Positions 7,661-16,888 of a DNA stretch of 43,064 bases are shown piece by piece. Positions within the stretch are counted from its first letter, which is position 1; the number at the start of each line of letters is the position of its first letter. The notes beneath the pieces were generated by a model. The model was not told the origin of the DNA. It did not search any database and saw only the letters and a list, made by a program, of their open reading frames with translations. The translations under genes were made by a program, and so were the position numbers. Source of the stretch: Bryobacterales bacterium (lineage in GTDB: Bacteria > Acidobacteriota > Terriglobia > Bryobacterales > Bryobacteraceae); contig JADLBD010000039.1 in NCBI GenBank assembly GCA_020847975.1, positions 1-43,064 of the forward strand, in the 5' to 3' direction.

Positions 7661-9390
7661 TGCGATCCTTTCTTCTCTTCTTCCTTTCCATCCCGTTGCT
7701 CCACGCCCAACCCGCCGGCAATGATATCGTGCTCAAGGCCATGCGCGACGAATTGGCCCGCAGCCGGTCTCTGCGCGTCATCGGAGATCCCCCCTACTTC
7801 ATCGAATACACGTTGGACGACGCGGAAATGTATGGCGCCAGCGCGAATCTCGGAGCGCTCGTCCAGGAGCGTGCAAACCGCATCCGCAATCCCCGCGTCC
7901 GCATTCGTGTGGGCGATATGAAGCTCGATAACTCCAATCATATCTACAGCGATGCTTACCGCGGCTCCCGGTACGATCCCGGCCAGTTCCCCATCGATAA
8001 CAACTACGACGTCCTTCGCATGGACTTCTGGCTGGCCACGGACCGGACCTACAAGCAGGCTCTCGAAGCCCTGGCGCGCAAGCGGGCATCCCTCAAGAAT
8101 GTGACGGAAACCAGCCAGCTTCCCGACTTCAGCCCAGCTCCGCCCGTAACCCTGCTCCTCCCCGTCGAGCGCAAGACAATAAACTCCGCCCTATGGAGAA
8201 ACCGGGTCAAAGCTCTCTCCGCGGTCTTTGCCTCCTATCCGAAGATCCTCACCTCCGAAGCGGAGGCGAGCATATCCCAAACCATCTCCTACCTGGCCAA
8301 CAACGAAGGCTCGGAAGTTCGCGTTCCGGACAACCTCGCAACCATCCGGATCAAAGCCTCCGCACTCGCCCCCGATGGCAGCAACGTGCGCGACCACGCC
8401 ATGTTCTTCTCCATCGATCCCGGCAGGCTCCCGGATGACGAACTCCTCGAGAAAGCCACTCTTGCGGTTGCCCAAAACGTCACCGCCATGGCCTCCGCGC
8501 CTGTGCTCGAGAGTTACTCCGGGCCGGTACTGTTCGAAGGAGCCGCCGGAGCCCAGTTGTTAGCGGAACTCCTCGTTCGAAACTTCTCCTACTTCCGTCG
8601 TCCTGTGACCGATCCCGACCGGCCTCTCAACCTCCCCTCCGGCGAACTCGAAGGCCGCCTCGGTTCCCGAATCCTCCCCGATTGGATCGACATCCTCGAC
8701 GACCCGACTCAAAAGGAGTGGCGCGGCATCCCTCTTCAAGGTTCCTATCCCGTGGATATGGAAGGAGTTGTTCCGAAGCCTGTGCAGATGGTGGAAAAGG
8801 GTCTTCTGAAAGCTTACTACACGACCCGCCAGCCGATCGAGGGATTCTCCACCTCCAACGGCCATGCTCGCCTCCCGGGGTTCCTCGGTAACAACACCGC
8901 CCTCGCCGGCAACGTCTTTGTCAAAGCCGGCCAGACCAGTTCTGCCGCCCAACTGCGGACGCGGCTTCTCGAAATGGGTAAGCAGCGGCATAAGCCGTTC
9001 GTCATCGTTGTCCGCAAGATGGACTTTCCTTCCAGCGCCGGTTTGGAAGAACTCCGCAGACTCGGCGGCGGGCGTCAGGGCCAGACCATCAGCATTCCAC
9101 TACTCGTGTACAAGCTGTTTCCCGATGGGAAGGAGGAACTCGTCCGCGGCGTCCGGTTCCGCGGACTCGATACCCGCAGCCTGAAGGACATCCTTGCGGC
9201 TTCGGACGAACTCTTTGCGTTTCACTACCTCGAGAACCGGGCTCCCTTTGCCCATATGGATGCAGGCGGTTATGTGGCTGGCACAACGGTAGTTGCCCCG
9301 GAACTCCTCCTCGAGGATGTCGAACTGGAGAAGATTCCCGGCGAACTGCCCAAACTTCCCCTCGTGCCGCCCCCGCCATTGGCCAATTAA
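7660..9390 (+). CDS. Exported TldD/PmbA-family protein lacking the zinc motif (TldE-like partner)
   Basis: This 576-residue homologue of the preceding gene has an N-terminal signal peptide (FLLFFLSIPLLHAQP). At the place where the first protein has AAGVFFHEIFGH, this one reads AAGAQLLAELLV, so both zinc histidines and the glutamate are gone. I also find no equivalent of the late GICG cysteine motif. Shared landmarks remain, such as TTRQPIEGFSTSNGHAR against SRSPIRGFPKSNGHGR. This mirrors the E. coli TldD/TldE pair, in which only TldD carries the metal site. The ATG overlaps the previous stop by 1 nt, so translation is probably coupled and the two products probably form a heteromer. An inactive, structural partner role is inference. 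Confidence 0.78.
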   Translation: MRSFLLFFLSIPLLHAQPAGNDIVLKAMRDELARSRSLRVIGDPPYFIEYTLDDAEMYGASANLGALVQERANRIRNPRVRIRVGDMKLDNSNHIYSDAYRGSRYDPGQFPIDNNYDVLRMDFWLATDRTYKQALEALARKRASLKNVTETSQLPDFSPAPPVTLLLPVERKTINSALWRNRVKALSAVFASYPKILTSEAEASISQTISYLANNEGSEVRVPDNLATIRIKASALAPDGSNVRDHAMFFSIDPGRLPDDELLEKATLAVAQNVTAMASAPVLESYSGPVLFEGAAGAQLLAELLVRNFSYFRRPVTDPDRPLNLPSGELEGRLGSRILPDWIDILDDPTQKEWRGIPLQGSYPVDMEGVVPKPVQMVEKGLLKAYYTTRQPIEGFSTSNGHARLPGFLGNNTALAGNVFVKAGQTSSAAQLRTRLLEMGKQRHKPFVIVVRKMDFPSSAGLEELRRLGGGRQGQTISIPLLVYKLFPDGKEELVRGVRFRGLDTRSLKDILAASDELFAFHYLENRAPFAHMDAGGYVAGTTVVAPELLLEDVELEKIPGELPKLPLVPPPPLAN

Positions 9391-9412
9391 GGTTTGAGGG
9401 AGAGCAATCGGA

Positions 9413-11728
9413 ATGGGAATTCTCGGACGCACGCTCTTCAAAGAGATCACCACGGGAGCGCTCCTCGGCACCGTCCTTTTTACCTTCATTCTCTTCCTCC
9501 AGCGCCTCGGCCGCCTGTTCGAGCAACTCGTCACTAGCACGGCCACCGCGGAACAAATCGGGGGATTGTTCCTCCTCATTCTCCCGCAGACCCTCGTGTT
9601 TACGATACCTGTCGGAGTTCTTGTCGGAATCCTCATCGCCATTGGCCGGATGTCTAGTGACGGAGAGATTATCGCCATCCGCTCCGCGGGCGTCCCCAGC
9701 CGCCGCCTCCTCATCCCGGTTTCCCTGTTCGCCATCCTCGGAATGGCTCTGGCAGCCTACACTTCCTGCATTCTTACCCCCTGGGCCAAGAGAGAAACCA
9801 TCAATATTCTCAATACAATGGCAGCCGGCCAGTTGACTGCGGAGATTCAGCCCCGCATCTTCGAGGAACAGTTCCCGAACCGCATTCTCTACGTCGAAGA
9901 CGTCAGCACAGGCCCCCCATTCCGCTGGCGTCACGTCTTCATGGCCGATTTGCGGCCGCCCACCGAACGGGATGGTGCCGGCGACCGCAGTGACGACCCG
10001 CGGATCACCCTCGCCCGGCAAGCCATTGCTGTTCCCGACATCGCACGGAACCGCATCCAGCTTTCCCTCATCGACGGCAGTAGTTTTGAAGTCGCCAAAG
10101 ACATCACCCAATACTACGCTACCTCCTTCCCAAAAGGAGAACAGGCTTTGGATGCCCCCGAGCGCAAAGAAGTCCGGACCATGGATTTCGGCGAACTGGA
10201 CATGCAGCCGCTCTACCAGCAAACAAAGACAAATGTAGAAGCTGCCATCGAGTTTCATCGCCGCCTCGCCCTCCCGGTCGGCTGTATCGTCCTTGCCTTG
10301 GTCGCCCTCCCCCTCGGCGTCTCCTCCCGCAAAGGCGGTAAGTCCGCCGCCTTCGTTCTCACGGTGGCTCTAGCCTTCCTCTACTACATGGGCCTGATCA
10401 GCATCATCGGATTGGCTCGCCAGAAATCCTTGCCTGCCGGATTCGCCGTCTGGCTTCCGAACATGACGTTCTTTCTGCTCGGCGCGGTGATGATCACCAG
10501 GTTGGAACTGCCGGGCGACAAGGATTGGGGGGGCGCTCTTTGGGATAGGATGGTGCGCCTTTGGGAGTGGCTGAGGAGCCCGTTTGCAGCGAAAGAGGAG
10601 GGCACCGGCCGCGGTTTCCGTCTCCCCCTACTGCCGCAAATCATAGATACCTATATCCTCTCTTCGTTCCTCTACTACTTCGCCGTGCTCCTTTTCAGCT
10701 TCGTGGGAATGACGCACGTCTTCAACTTCTTTGAACTGCTGAGCGACATCATCAAGAACCATATCCCGATGTCCCGCGTAGCCACCTACCACCTCTTCCT
10801 TACCCCCAAGCTCATCTATGATTTCGCCCCCATGAGCATTCTTGTCGCCGTGCTGGTCACCTTCGGTCTGCTCTCCAAATCCAATGAGATCACCGCCATG
10901 AAAGCATGTGGCATCAGCGCCTACCGCCTCGCAATTCCTATTCTTGTCGCAGGCGGCGTCTTCAGCGGCTCGCTCTTCGCCTTCGACTACTACATCGTCC
11001 CCGAAGCAAACCTCATCCAGGACGCCATCCGCAACGAGATCAAGGGCCGTCCCGTTCAGACCTATCTCCGCCCGGACCGCAAATGGATCCTCGGCCGCGG
11101 CCCCTGGATCTACTATTACAAGCACTTCGATCCCGGCTCCGATGTCATGGTGGGGGTCAGCGTCTACGTCTATGACAAGCCCTCCTTCCAACTCCGGCGC
11201 CACATCTTTGCCGAGAGCGCCCGCTGGGAACCCTCCATCAGGCATTGGGTCTTTCAGAACGGTTGGATGAGGGAATTCAAGGGAATACGCGTCACTCAGT
11301 TCGACAACTTCCAAGGCAGGGCTGCCACCTTCCCCGAACTGGATGAACCCCCGAACTACTTCTTCCGCGAACTCAAGCAGGACAAGCAGATGAACTTCCA
11401 TCAGCTTGCCTCCTACATCCGCGAACTTCAACAGAGCGGATTCGATACCATTCGACTACAAGTGCAGTATGAAAAGAAATTCTCCGTCCCGCTCTTTGCC
11501 CTCATCATGGCCCTCATCGCCATCCCCTTCGCCTTCTTCTCCGGAAATCGCGGCGCCATGGCGCCCGTCGGAATCAGTCTCGGCATCGCCATCTGCTACG
11601 GCGCATTGAGTCAACTGTTCGAACAGATGGGCAATGTCGGCCAACTGCCCGCACAACTCGCCGCCTGGAGCCCGGACGTCCTCTTTTGTCTCGCCGGGAC
11701 CTACTTCCTCATGCGCGTCCGTACTTGA
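9413..11728 (+). CDS. Fused LptF-LptG lipopolysaccharide export permease
   Basis: This 771-residue protein contains two consecutive YjgP/YjgQ (LptF/LptG) permease units. The first runs from about residue 1 to 365 and the second from about 400 to 771. Each has N-terminal transmembrane helices, a periplasmic beta-rich middle (for example near AAGQLTAEIQPRIFEEQFP), and C-terminal helices. A cytoplasmic linker (about 360-400, EWLRSPFAAKEEGTGRG) joins them. LptF and LptG are normally separate ~360-residue proteins that, with LptB2, extract LPS from the inner membrane and feed it to LptC/LptA. Here one chain supplies both. GAGGGAGAG precedes the ATG. The coupling-helix region SSDGEIIAIRSAGVPSRRL is clear in the first half and KSNEITAMKACGISAYRL in the second. 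Confidence 0.88.
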   Translation: MGILGRTLFKEITTGALLGTVLFTFILFLQRLGRLFEQLVTSTATAEQIGGLFLLILPQTLVFTIPVGVLVGILIAIGRMSSDGEIIAIRSAGVPSRRLLIPVSLFAILGMALAAYTSCILTPWAKRETINILNTMAAGQLTAEIQPRIFEEQFPNRILYVEDVSTGPPFRWRHVFMADLRPPTERDGAGDRSDDPRITLARQAIAVPDIARNRIQLSLIDGSSFEVAKDITQYYATSFPKGEQALDAPERKEVRTMDFGELDMQPLYQQTKTNVEAAIEFHRRLALPVGCIVLALVALPLGVSSRKGGKSAAFVLTVALAFLYYMGLISIIGLARQKSLPAGFAVWLPNMTFFLLGAVMITRLELPGDKDWGGALWDRMVRLWEWLRSPFAAKEEGTGRGFRLPLLPQIIDTYILSSFLYYFAVLLFSFVGMTHVFNFFELLSDIIKNHIPMSRVATYHLFLTPKLIYDFAPMSILVAVLVTFGLLSKSNEITAMKACGISAYRLAIPILVAGGVFSGSLFAFDYYIVPEANLIQDAIRNEIKGRPVQTYLRPDRKWILGRGPWIYYYKHFDPGSDVMVGVSVYVYDKPSFQLRRHIFAESARWEPSIRHWVFQNGWMREFKGIRVTQFDNFQGRAATFPELDEPPNYFFRELKQDKQMNFHQLASYIRELQQSGFDTIRLQVQYEKKFSVPLFALIMALIAIPFAFFSGNRGAMAPVGISLGIAICYGALSQLFEQMGNVGQLPAQLAAWSPDVLFCLAGTYFLMRVRT

Positions 11729-11745
11729 TTCCGTTTAACCTTCGT

Positions 11746-12786
11746 CTAACCTTGGCTGACTGTGGAACGCCGAATCTGCACCAACGGCCCCTGTGCCTGC
11801 TGTGCGGGAGCATGAACCTGCGGATCGCGCCAGAAATCCATGTACCCGGTTTGGTGCACACAACTCACGGTACAATAAGGCGCGCAACCCTTCTGGGTAA
11901 GGTACTCTCGCCGGATATCCTCCACCGTGTACTCTTCCAGAGGCTTCCCCGGATACCCGCGCTGTTGGGAACAATAGTGTACCAATCCATCTTCACAAAC
12001 GTATAAATAGCGCGCCCCGGCACGGCACCTCCAGTCATTCGGCCGCCCGTCCGCGATCGCGTCCTGAAATTCGTTGAAGCGGGAATACCCCTTCTTCTCC
12101 ATCGCCTTCATCGCGCGGTATACTTCCCGTTCCCGGTCCCGTAGCGGGCGCAGTTGACCGTCTCCGTCATGAATGATGCCGATGGTCGACGTGAACCCGA
12201 ACTCGAGGGCGCGTTTGCCGACGATGAGGGCATCTTCCGGATTGCGAATCCCACCACCTACTACGGAATTAATGTTTACGTGAAACTCCGCGTGCTCCGA
12301 CAACCATCGTAAACGCTGGTCCAGCGTCTTCAGACTCTTCTTCGATACATCGTCCGGCTTCACGTTGTCGATGCTGATCTGCATGTGGTCCAGCCCGGCC
12401 CGGTTCAGCCTCTGGATTCGCTCCACATTCAACAAGTAGCCGTTTGTGATCAGCCCCGCGACGATTCCGCGTTTGCGCATCCTTGCGATAATGTCGTCCA
12501 GCTCAGGATGAAGCAATGGTTCGCCGCCGCTCAGCGTCACCACGGTGGTTCCCAGATTCGCCAACAAATCCACCCGCCGCAGCATGGTGGCTACGGGAAC
12601 GGGGTTCGAGTAATTGTCGTATTCGTTACAGTAGCCGCAATCCAGATTGCAGCGACGGATGGGGATCAGGTGCGCGAGTACCGGATGGTCGGTGGAAACC
12701 AACCCCTTGGCGATCATCCTCAGTTCGCGCATCCGGCGGAAAGCCGACTTCCATCCACGCCGAAGTTTAGAGGCCTTTGAACTCAT
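11746..12786 (-). CDS. Radical SAM protein with SPASM/twitch-like cysteine-rich C terminus
   Basis: This 346-residue enzyme has the radical SAM iron-sulfur motif CNLDCGYC (C46, C50, C53, CxxxCxxC), followed by the SAM-binding [11 protein letters not shown]. The C-terminal third has two further cysteine groups: WRCRAG...[11 protein letters not shown], and [10 protein letters not shown]. This spacing suggests an auxiliary iron-sulfur cluster as in SPASM or twitch domains. Proteins of this kind modify peptides or small molecules, and the substrate cannot be read from the sequence. I use the ATG at 12786; an in-frame TTG at 12813 would add nine residues. It converges on the LptFG gene with 17 nt between. 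No peptide substrate gene is evident next to it. Confidence 0.82.
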   Translation of the reverse strand: MSSKASKLRRGWKSAFRRMRELRMIAKGLVSTDHPVLAHLIPIRRCNLDCGYCNEYDNYSNPVPVATMLRRVDLLANLGTTVVTLSGGEPLLHPELDDIIARMRKRGIVAGLITNGYLLNVERIQRLNRAGLDHMQISIDNVKPDDVSKKSLKTLDQRLRWLSEHAEFHVNINSVVGGGIRNPEDALIVGKRALEFGFTSTIGIIHDGDGQLRPLRDREREVYRAMKAMEKKGYSRFNEFQDAIADGRPNDWRCRAGARYLYVCEDGLVHYCSQQRGYPGKPLEEYTVEDIRREYLTQKGCAPYCTVSCVHQTGYMDFWRDPQVHAPAQQAQGPLVQIRRSTVSQG

Positions 12787-12875
12787 GGGAATGCAACACT
12801 TATTCAAACACAAAGGAATTGGACTGAACAGTGGTCACACCCCGAATGCCCGATTTCTCCCCCTGAAAGGCGATA

Positions 12876-13658
12876 TTAGGGCTTTTTCGGCTGCTGCGCT
12901 TCCGGCTTCGCTTCCTTGTCCTCGAACTTGATGTTGATGTCCGTCTTGAACTGTTTATAGTCTTCGTACTTCACGGTCATGCGGATCGGCTGCGGTCCGC
13001 TGGCGAACATAAGCGTATCATTCGCCACAGTATAGGTCGGAAACCAGTACTTCCCGTCCACCTGCTGCCGGTACGTTTCGAACTTCGGAAACTGTTGATC
13101 GGAACCCTTCTTCAGCAGGCCGGTGGCGCGCCCGTACGTCTTCACAATCTGCAGGTCGCGATCATCCACATAGATCAACCCCTCGAAGTACCGCTGCCCC
13201 TGCTCCATCTTCTTTGGCTTCACCGCAAAGACATAGGTCGGGATTTCATCCAGCGTCTCCTTGCCCAGGTACCGGACGTAGTACTTGTCGATATCCGCGC
13301 TGGTGAGGACGAAGGGCTGAACACTTCGTATATCCTGCTCGTCTTCGGGAGTTAACTGTAGGTTCTTCAACGTGGAAACAGGTGCCCGCACCACACGCTC
13401 AGTTCGCTTTCCGTCCATCCCGAAAATGATGTCCGAAACCACTTCGTGCCGGCCCCGCGTGTTCCCACTCTCATCGAGTTCCAGTATTCTCACCTGTTGA
13501 CGATATGTGTAGTTTTCCCGCGCCTGCGCGAATTCGGACTCCTTGGCGGCAAACTTCTTGATGATCCCATCGATTTCCGTTTGCGACGGCTCCCTGTCCG
13601 CAGCCGGAAGACCAATCGCAAGTCCCAACAAAGCAGTCAGCAATCCGACTCGTAGCAT
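12876..13658 (-). CDS. Secreted protein of unknown function, LolA/outer-membrane-lipoprotein-sorting-like
   Basis: This encodes 260 residues with an N-terminal signal peptide (LRVGLLTALLGLAIGLPAA). The mature part reads as a long beta-rich domain with repeated strand-like segments such as RYFEGLIYVDDRDLQIVKTY and DGKYWFPTYTVAND. This organisation resembles the LolA/LppX or 'outer membrane lipoprotein-sorting protein' group common in Acidobacteria, but that match is by impression only. The tail is Lys/Pro/Gln-rich. The ATG at 13658 is chosen because AAAGGAAAAGGG stands just before it and the signal peptide starts there; the upstream extension to 13700 is not needed. It lies 52 nt after the acyl-CoA dehydrogenase gene on the same strand. 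Confidence 0.65.
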   Translation of the reverse strand: MLRVGLLTALLGLAIGLPAADREPSQTEIDGIIKKFAAKESEFAQARENYTYRQQVRILELDESGNTRGRHEVVSDIIFGMDGKRTERVVRAPVSTLKNLQLTPEDEQDIRSVQPFVLTSADIDKYYVRYLGKETLDEIPTYVFAVKPKKMEQGQRYFEGLIYVDDRDLQIVKTYGRATGLLKKGSDQQFPKFETYRQQVDGKYWFPTYTVANDTLMFASGPQPIRMTVKYEDYKQFKTDINIKFEDKEAKPEAQQPKKP

Positions 13659-13710
13659 CCCTTTTCCTTTCGTACTCTTCACTTGACGGCGTCCGCACAC
13701 CGTTGGTTTC

Positions 13711-14889
13711 CTAGCGCATCCCCAGCAACTGCTTGGCGATCGTCATCCGCTGCATGTTGCTGGTTCCCTCGTAGATCCTTCCGATCTTGGCGTCCCGATA
13801 CAGTTTCTCCACCGGGTAGTCCTTCGTAAACCCCACGCCGCCAAAGATTTCCACGGCTCGTGAGGCGGTGGTTTCCGCCACCTGCGAGGCGAAATACTTC
13901 GCCATGGCAGCCTCGGTCAGAAATGGAAGCCCTCCTTGCCGCAGCCTGGCGGCATTGTACACCAGCAGGCGCGACGCCTCCACCTGTGTCGCCATCTCCG
14001 CCAGTTCGAATTGCACGCCCTGAAAATCCGCAATCGCCTTCCCGAACTGCTTCCGCTCCTTGGCATAGGCAAGCGCATGATTCAACGCCCCTTGTGCAAG
14101 TCCCGTCATTTGTGCGCCGATGGCGATGCGTCCCTCGTTGAGGGTTTCAATCGCGATCCTGTAGCCCTTTCCTACCTCGCCCACAACGTCTTCCTTTGGA
14201 ACTCGACAATTGTCGAGAACCAATTCGCATGTCGAAGATGCCCGGATTCCCAGCTTGTCTTCCTTCTTCCCAACCCCAAATCCGGCAAGCCCCCGCTCCA
14301 CCAGGAAACACGTGATGCCCCGGTAGCCCGCTTCCGGATTCACGGTCGCAAACAGCAGAAATAGTCCCGCCTCCGCCGCATTGGTAATCCACAGTTTCCG
14401 CCCGTTCAGCAGGAAGTGATCCCCTTTGTCCTCGGCTCGTGTGGCCAGGGCGAAAGCATCCGATCCCGACCCCGCTTCCGACAGCGCGTAGGAAGCCACA
14501 GTGTCTGACGCCAGTCGCGGCAGATAACGCCTGCGTTGCTCTTCGTTCGTCCAACGCATCATCGCATTATTGACCAGCGTGTTCTGTACGTCGACAATTA
14601 CCGCCGCCGAGGGGTCCACCACCGCCAACTCCTCCACCGCGAGCACGGACTGGAAGAAACTCCCGCCCTGACCTCCGTATTCTTCCGGGATCTCAATCCC
14701 CATCAGCCCTAACTCAAACATTTGTCGGATGAGATCCTTGCGGAACACACCCGCCTCGTCCATCGCGCGTACGTGCGGCCCGATTTGCTCCCGCGCGAAC
14801 TTTCGAATCGTAGCCTGAAACAGCCTGTCTTCTTCGCCCAACTGCGTCAGTGGAAGAATGCCATCGGCGGATCCGGATTCGTGCACCAT
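13711..14889 (-). CDS. Acyl-CoA dehydrogenase
   Basis: This 392-residue FAD enzyme oxidises an acyl-CoA to the trans-2-enoyl-CoA and passes electrons to ETF. The full family layout is present: an N-terminal helical domain, a middle beta domain with ALSEAGSGSDAFAL and WITNAAEAGLF, and a C-terminal helical domain with ERKQFGKAIADFQGVQFELA. The catalytic base is probably E374 in IYEGTSNMQ, placed as in short-chain and short/branched-chain enzymes. EIFGGVGFTKDYPVEKLYRD precedes it. A short-chain or branched-chain substrate is likely, though chain length cannot be fixed. GGGAGC precedes the ATG at 14889. It is divergent from the membrane protein gene at 14979. Confidence 0.92.
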   Translation of the reverse strand: MVHESGSADGILPLTQLGEEDRLFQATIRKFAREQIGPHVRAMDEAGVFRKDLIRQMFELGLMGIEIPEEYGGQGGSFFQSVLAVEELAVVDPSAAVIVDVQNTLVNNAMMRWTNEEQRRRYLPRLASDTVASYALSEAGSGSDAFALATRAEDKGDHFLLNGRKLWITNAAEAGLFLLFATVNPEAGYRGITCFLVERGLAGFGVGKKEDKLGIRASSTCELVLDNCRVPKEDVVGEVGKGYRIAIETLNEGRIAIGAQMTGLAQGALNHALAYAKERKQFGKAIADFQGVQFELAEMATQVEASRLLVYNAARLRQGGLPFLTEAAMAKYFASQVAETTASRAVEIFGGVGFTKDYPVEKLYRDAKIGRIYEGTSNMQRMTIAKQLLGMR

Positions 14890-14978
14890 ATGCTCCCAGT
14901 GTATAGCGCTCGTCTCCCCTTGCCGCTAAAAAAACACGAACCCCCGCCTCATTGTGAGAGAATTGGGTTTCTTTGCCA

Positions 14979-16703
14979 ATGTCGGACTGGCTGGACAACC
15001 TTTGGTGGGATCTTACCCAGCACACTGTCCTCTTCCCCTATGAGCTTGCCGTCTTCGTCTTTCTCCTTCTCGTGCAGGCAGTTCCGGGATTCCAATGGCC
15101 ATGGCTCTCCCCCGCGATCCATAGGTTCCGCCGTTTCGCCAACCGGCGCCCCATGGCTATTGCCGCCGTTTTTCTCCTCACCCTGCTGGGTCATTTTGTC
15201 GTCGAACCAGGCTACCGGATATCCCCTCCCGGCGTTCATGACGAGTTTAGCTACCTCCTTGCCGCGGATACCTTCGCCTCCGGCCGGCTCACCAACCCGC
15301 CACACCCGATGGGTTTCTTCTTTGAAAGCTTCCACATCCTGACGAAACCCACTTACATGTCCATGTACCCCCCGGGCAATGGCATGATGCTGGCCTCAGG
15401 GATGCTGCTCGTGGGCAAGCCGATCGCCGGCGTGTGGCTCTGCGCGGCGCTTGCCGCGGCGGCGCTGTGCTGGATGTTGCAGGGCTGGGTGACTCCTTCC
15501 TGGGCGCTGCTCGCCAGCCTCGTTTTCGCCATTCGTGTGGCGTGGCTAAGCTATTGGGGTAACAGCTACTGGGGTGGCATTCTCGCCGCCCTTGGCGGAG
15601 CGCTCCTGTTCGGCGCAGTTCCCGGATTGATGAAGAGACCTCATTGGAGCTACGCTCTCGCCCTGGGCTCCGGCATGGTGATCCTCGAGAATACCCGTCT
15701 TTACGAGGGAACCATCCTCAACCTGACTGTCGCTCTCTGGCTCCTCGTTTGGCTCATCCGGAACCGCCGGCGCGAGATTGGCCGCTGGATGGCCAAGGCT
15801 GGCATCCCTCTGGCGATTCTTCTTGTAGCCGCCATTGCCTGGATGGGTTACTATAACTGGCGTATCACGGGAGATCCCCTTCTCCTCCCCTACCTCCTCA
15901 ACCGTCAGAAGTACGAGATGTACGGCAGCTTCCTCTGGCAAGCCGAACACCCCGGAAAGCACTACGATCACGAAGTTCTGCGAAAGTTCTATGTCGAATC
16001 CGAAGGCTACCGTGACAAGGAGGGCTACCTTCGCATCCAGCTGCAGAAGCCCCAGAGGCTCTGGTTCTTTTTCATCGGACCTGCCTTGACCCTCGCCATG
16101 ATAGGCGCCTTCCTGGGCTGGAGATCCAAGCGGCTCCAACTGGCCTGGCTCAGCCTCTTCACTCTGTTTGCCGCCCACCTGCTGGTCCCCTGGAACATCC
16201 TGCCCCATTATGCCGGCCCCATCACCGCACCCATCTATCTGTTGTTGATAGAAGGTTTACGTCGCTTGGCCACTCTCTGTCGTCACGCCGCCTTCCCCGG
16301 CAGGTTCCTCAGCCGCGCCTCCGTCGCCACCGTCTTTGCCATGCTCTTCTTCCGCATGTCCGCTCCATCCCTTGGCGTCAGCGTCTACCAGGAATTCACT
16401 CTCCCCTGGTATTCCTACGGCCTGCACGCTAACTTTCATCGGGCCAATGTGGAAAAAAAGCTGCTCAGCATGGGCGGGGAACACCTCGTCCTGGTGCGCT
16501 ACCGGCCGAACCACCTTACCCACCAGGAGTGGGTCTACAACAAGGCAGACATCGATGCTTCCCCCATTGTCTGGGCGAGATACGTCGAGGATCAGGACAG
16601 ATTGAAGCCTCTCCTTGATTATTACAAAAATCGTAAAATCTGGATCATCTCTCCCGACGACAACCCCGACAGAATCTTCGAATTCAAGGAGAACCCGCGA
16701 TGA
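14979..16703 (+). CDS. Polytopic membrane protein, GT-C glycosyltransferase-like
   Basis: This encodes 574 residues with about ten to twelve hydrophobic segments. After the first helices comes a loop with GVHDEFSYLLAADTF (D88-E89). The acidic pair in the first extracytoplasmic loop is typical of GT-C enzymes that use lipid-phosphate sugars, such as PMT and ArnT families. A long soluble C-terminal part follows the last helix. Family, donor and acceptor cannot be named. The ATG at 14979 is preferred over an in-frame TTG at 14973. Its stop overlaps the start of the small GatC/AtzG-like gene by 4 nt (ATGA), so the three genes 14979-18273 probably form one translationally coupled operon. Confidence 0.7.
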   Translation: MSDWLDNLWWDLTQHTVLFPYELAVFVFLLLVQAVPGFQWPWLSPAIHRFRRFANRRPMAIAAVFLLTLLGHFVVEPGYRISPPGVHDEFSYLLAADTFASGRLTNPPHPMGFFFESFHILTKPTYMSMYPPGNGMMLASGMLLVGKPIAGVWLCAALAAAALCWMLQGWVTPSWALLASLVFAIRVAWLSYWGNSYWGGILAALGGALLFGAVPGLMKRPHWSYALALGSGMVILENTRLYEGTILNLTVALWLLVWLIRNRRREIGRWMAKAGIPLAILLVAAIAWMGYYNWRITGDPLLLPYLLNRQKYEMYGSFLWQAEHPGKHYDHEVLRKFYVESEGYRDKEGYLRIQLQKPQRLWFFFIGPALTLAMIGAFLGWRSKRLQLAWLSLFTLFAAHLLVPWNILPHYAGPITAPIYLLLIEGLRRLATLCRHAAFPGRFLSRASVATVFAMLFFRMSAPSLGVSVYQEFTLPWYSYGLHANFHRANVEKKLLSMGGEHLVLVRYRPNHLTHQEWVYNKADIDASPIVWARYVEDQDRLKPLLDYYKNRKIWIISPDDNPDRIFEFKENPR

Positions 16704-16888
16704 AGGATTGGAAACAGATCGCCGCCGCGCAGGGTCTCGTTTTGCCCCAGGCGCAACTCGAGTCCCATGTTGCATTGATGGCCCAACTCGAGGACATCCT
16801 CGAGAATCTCAAGACGAAACTGGCCGTGGATACCGAGCCCGCCACGGTTTTTCAGCCCGCTCCCTGGAGTGACGGAGACGCAAAATGA
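16700..16888 (+). CDS. Small GatC/AtzG-like amidase subunit
   Basis: This encodes 62 residues of two predicted helices and an extended tail. The pattern (QIAAAQGLVLPQAQLE, then LMAQLEDILENLK, then EPATVFQPAPW) matches the AtzG-like/DUF4089 group. These are short GatC-derived proteins that wrap around an AtzE-type amidase and stabilise it. True GatC is usually ~95 residues and carries a longer helical N-terminal part, so this is closer to AtzG in size. It overlaps both neighbours by 4 nt (ATGA at 16700 and 16885), which strongly supports it as a real gene and as the partner of the next one. The assignment rests on pattern and context only. Confidence 0.68.
   Translation: MKDWKQIAAAQGLVLPQAQLESHVALMAQLEDILENLKTKLAVDTEPATVFQPAPWSDGDAK

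Noticed and set aside
9089..10258. A 389-codon minus-strand open frame across the second TldD-like and lptFG genes
   Set aside because: It crosses a gene boundary of two well-supported plus-strand genes and shows no motif.
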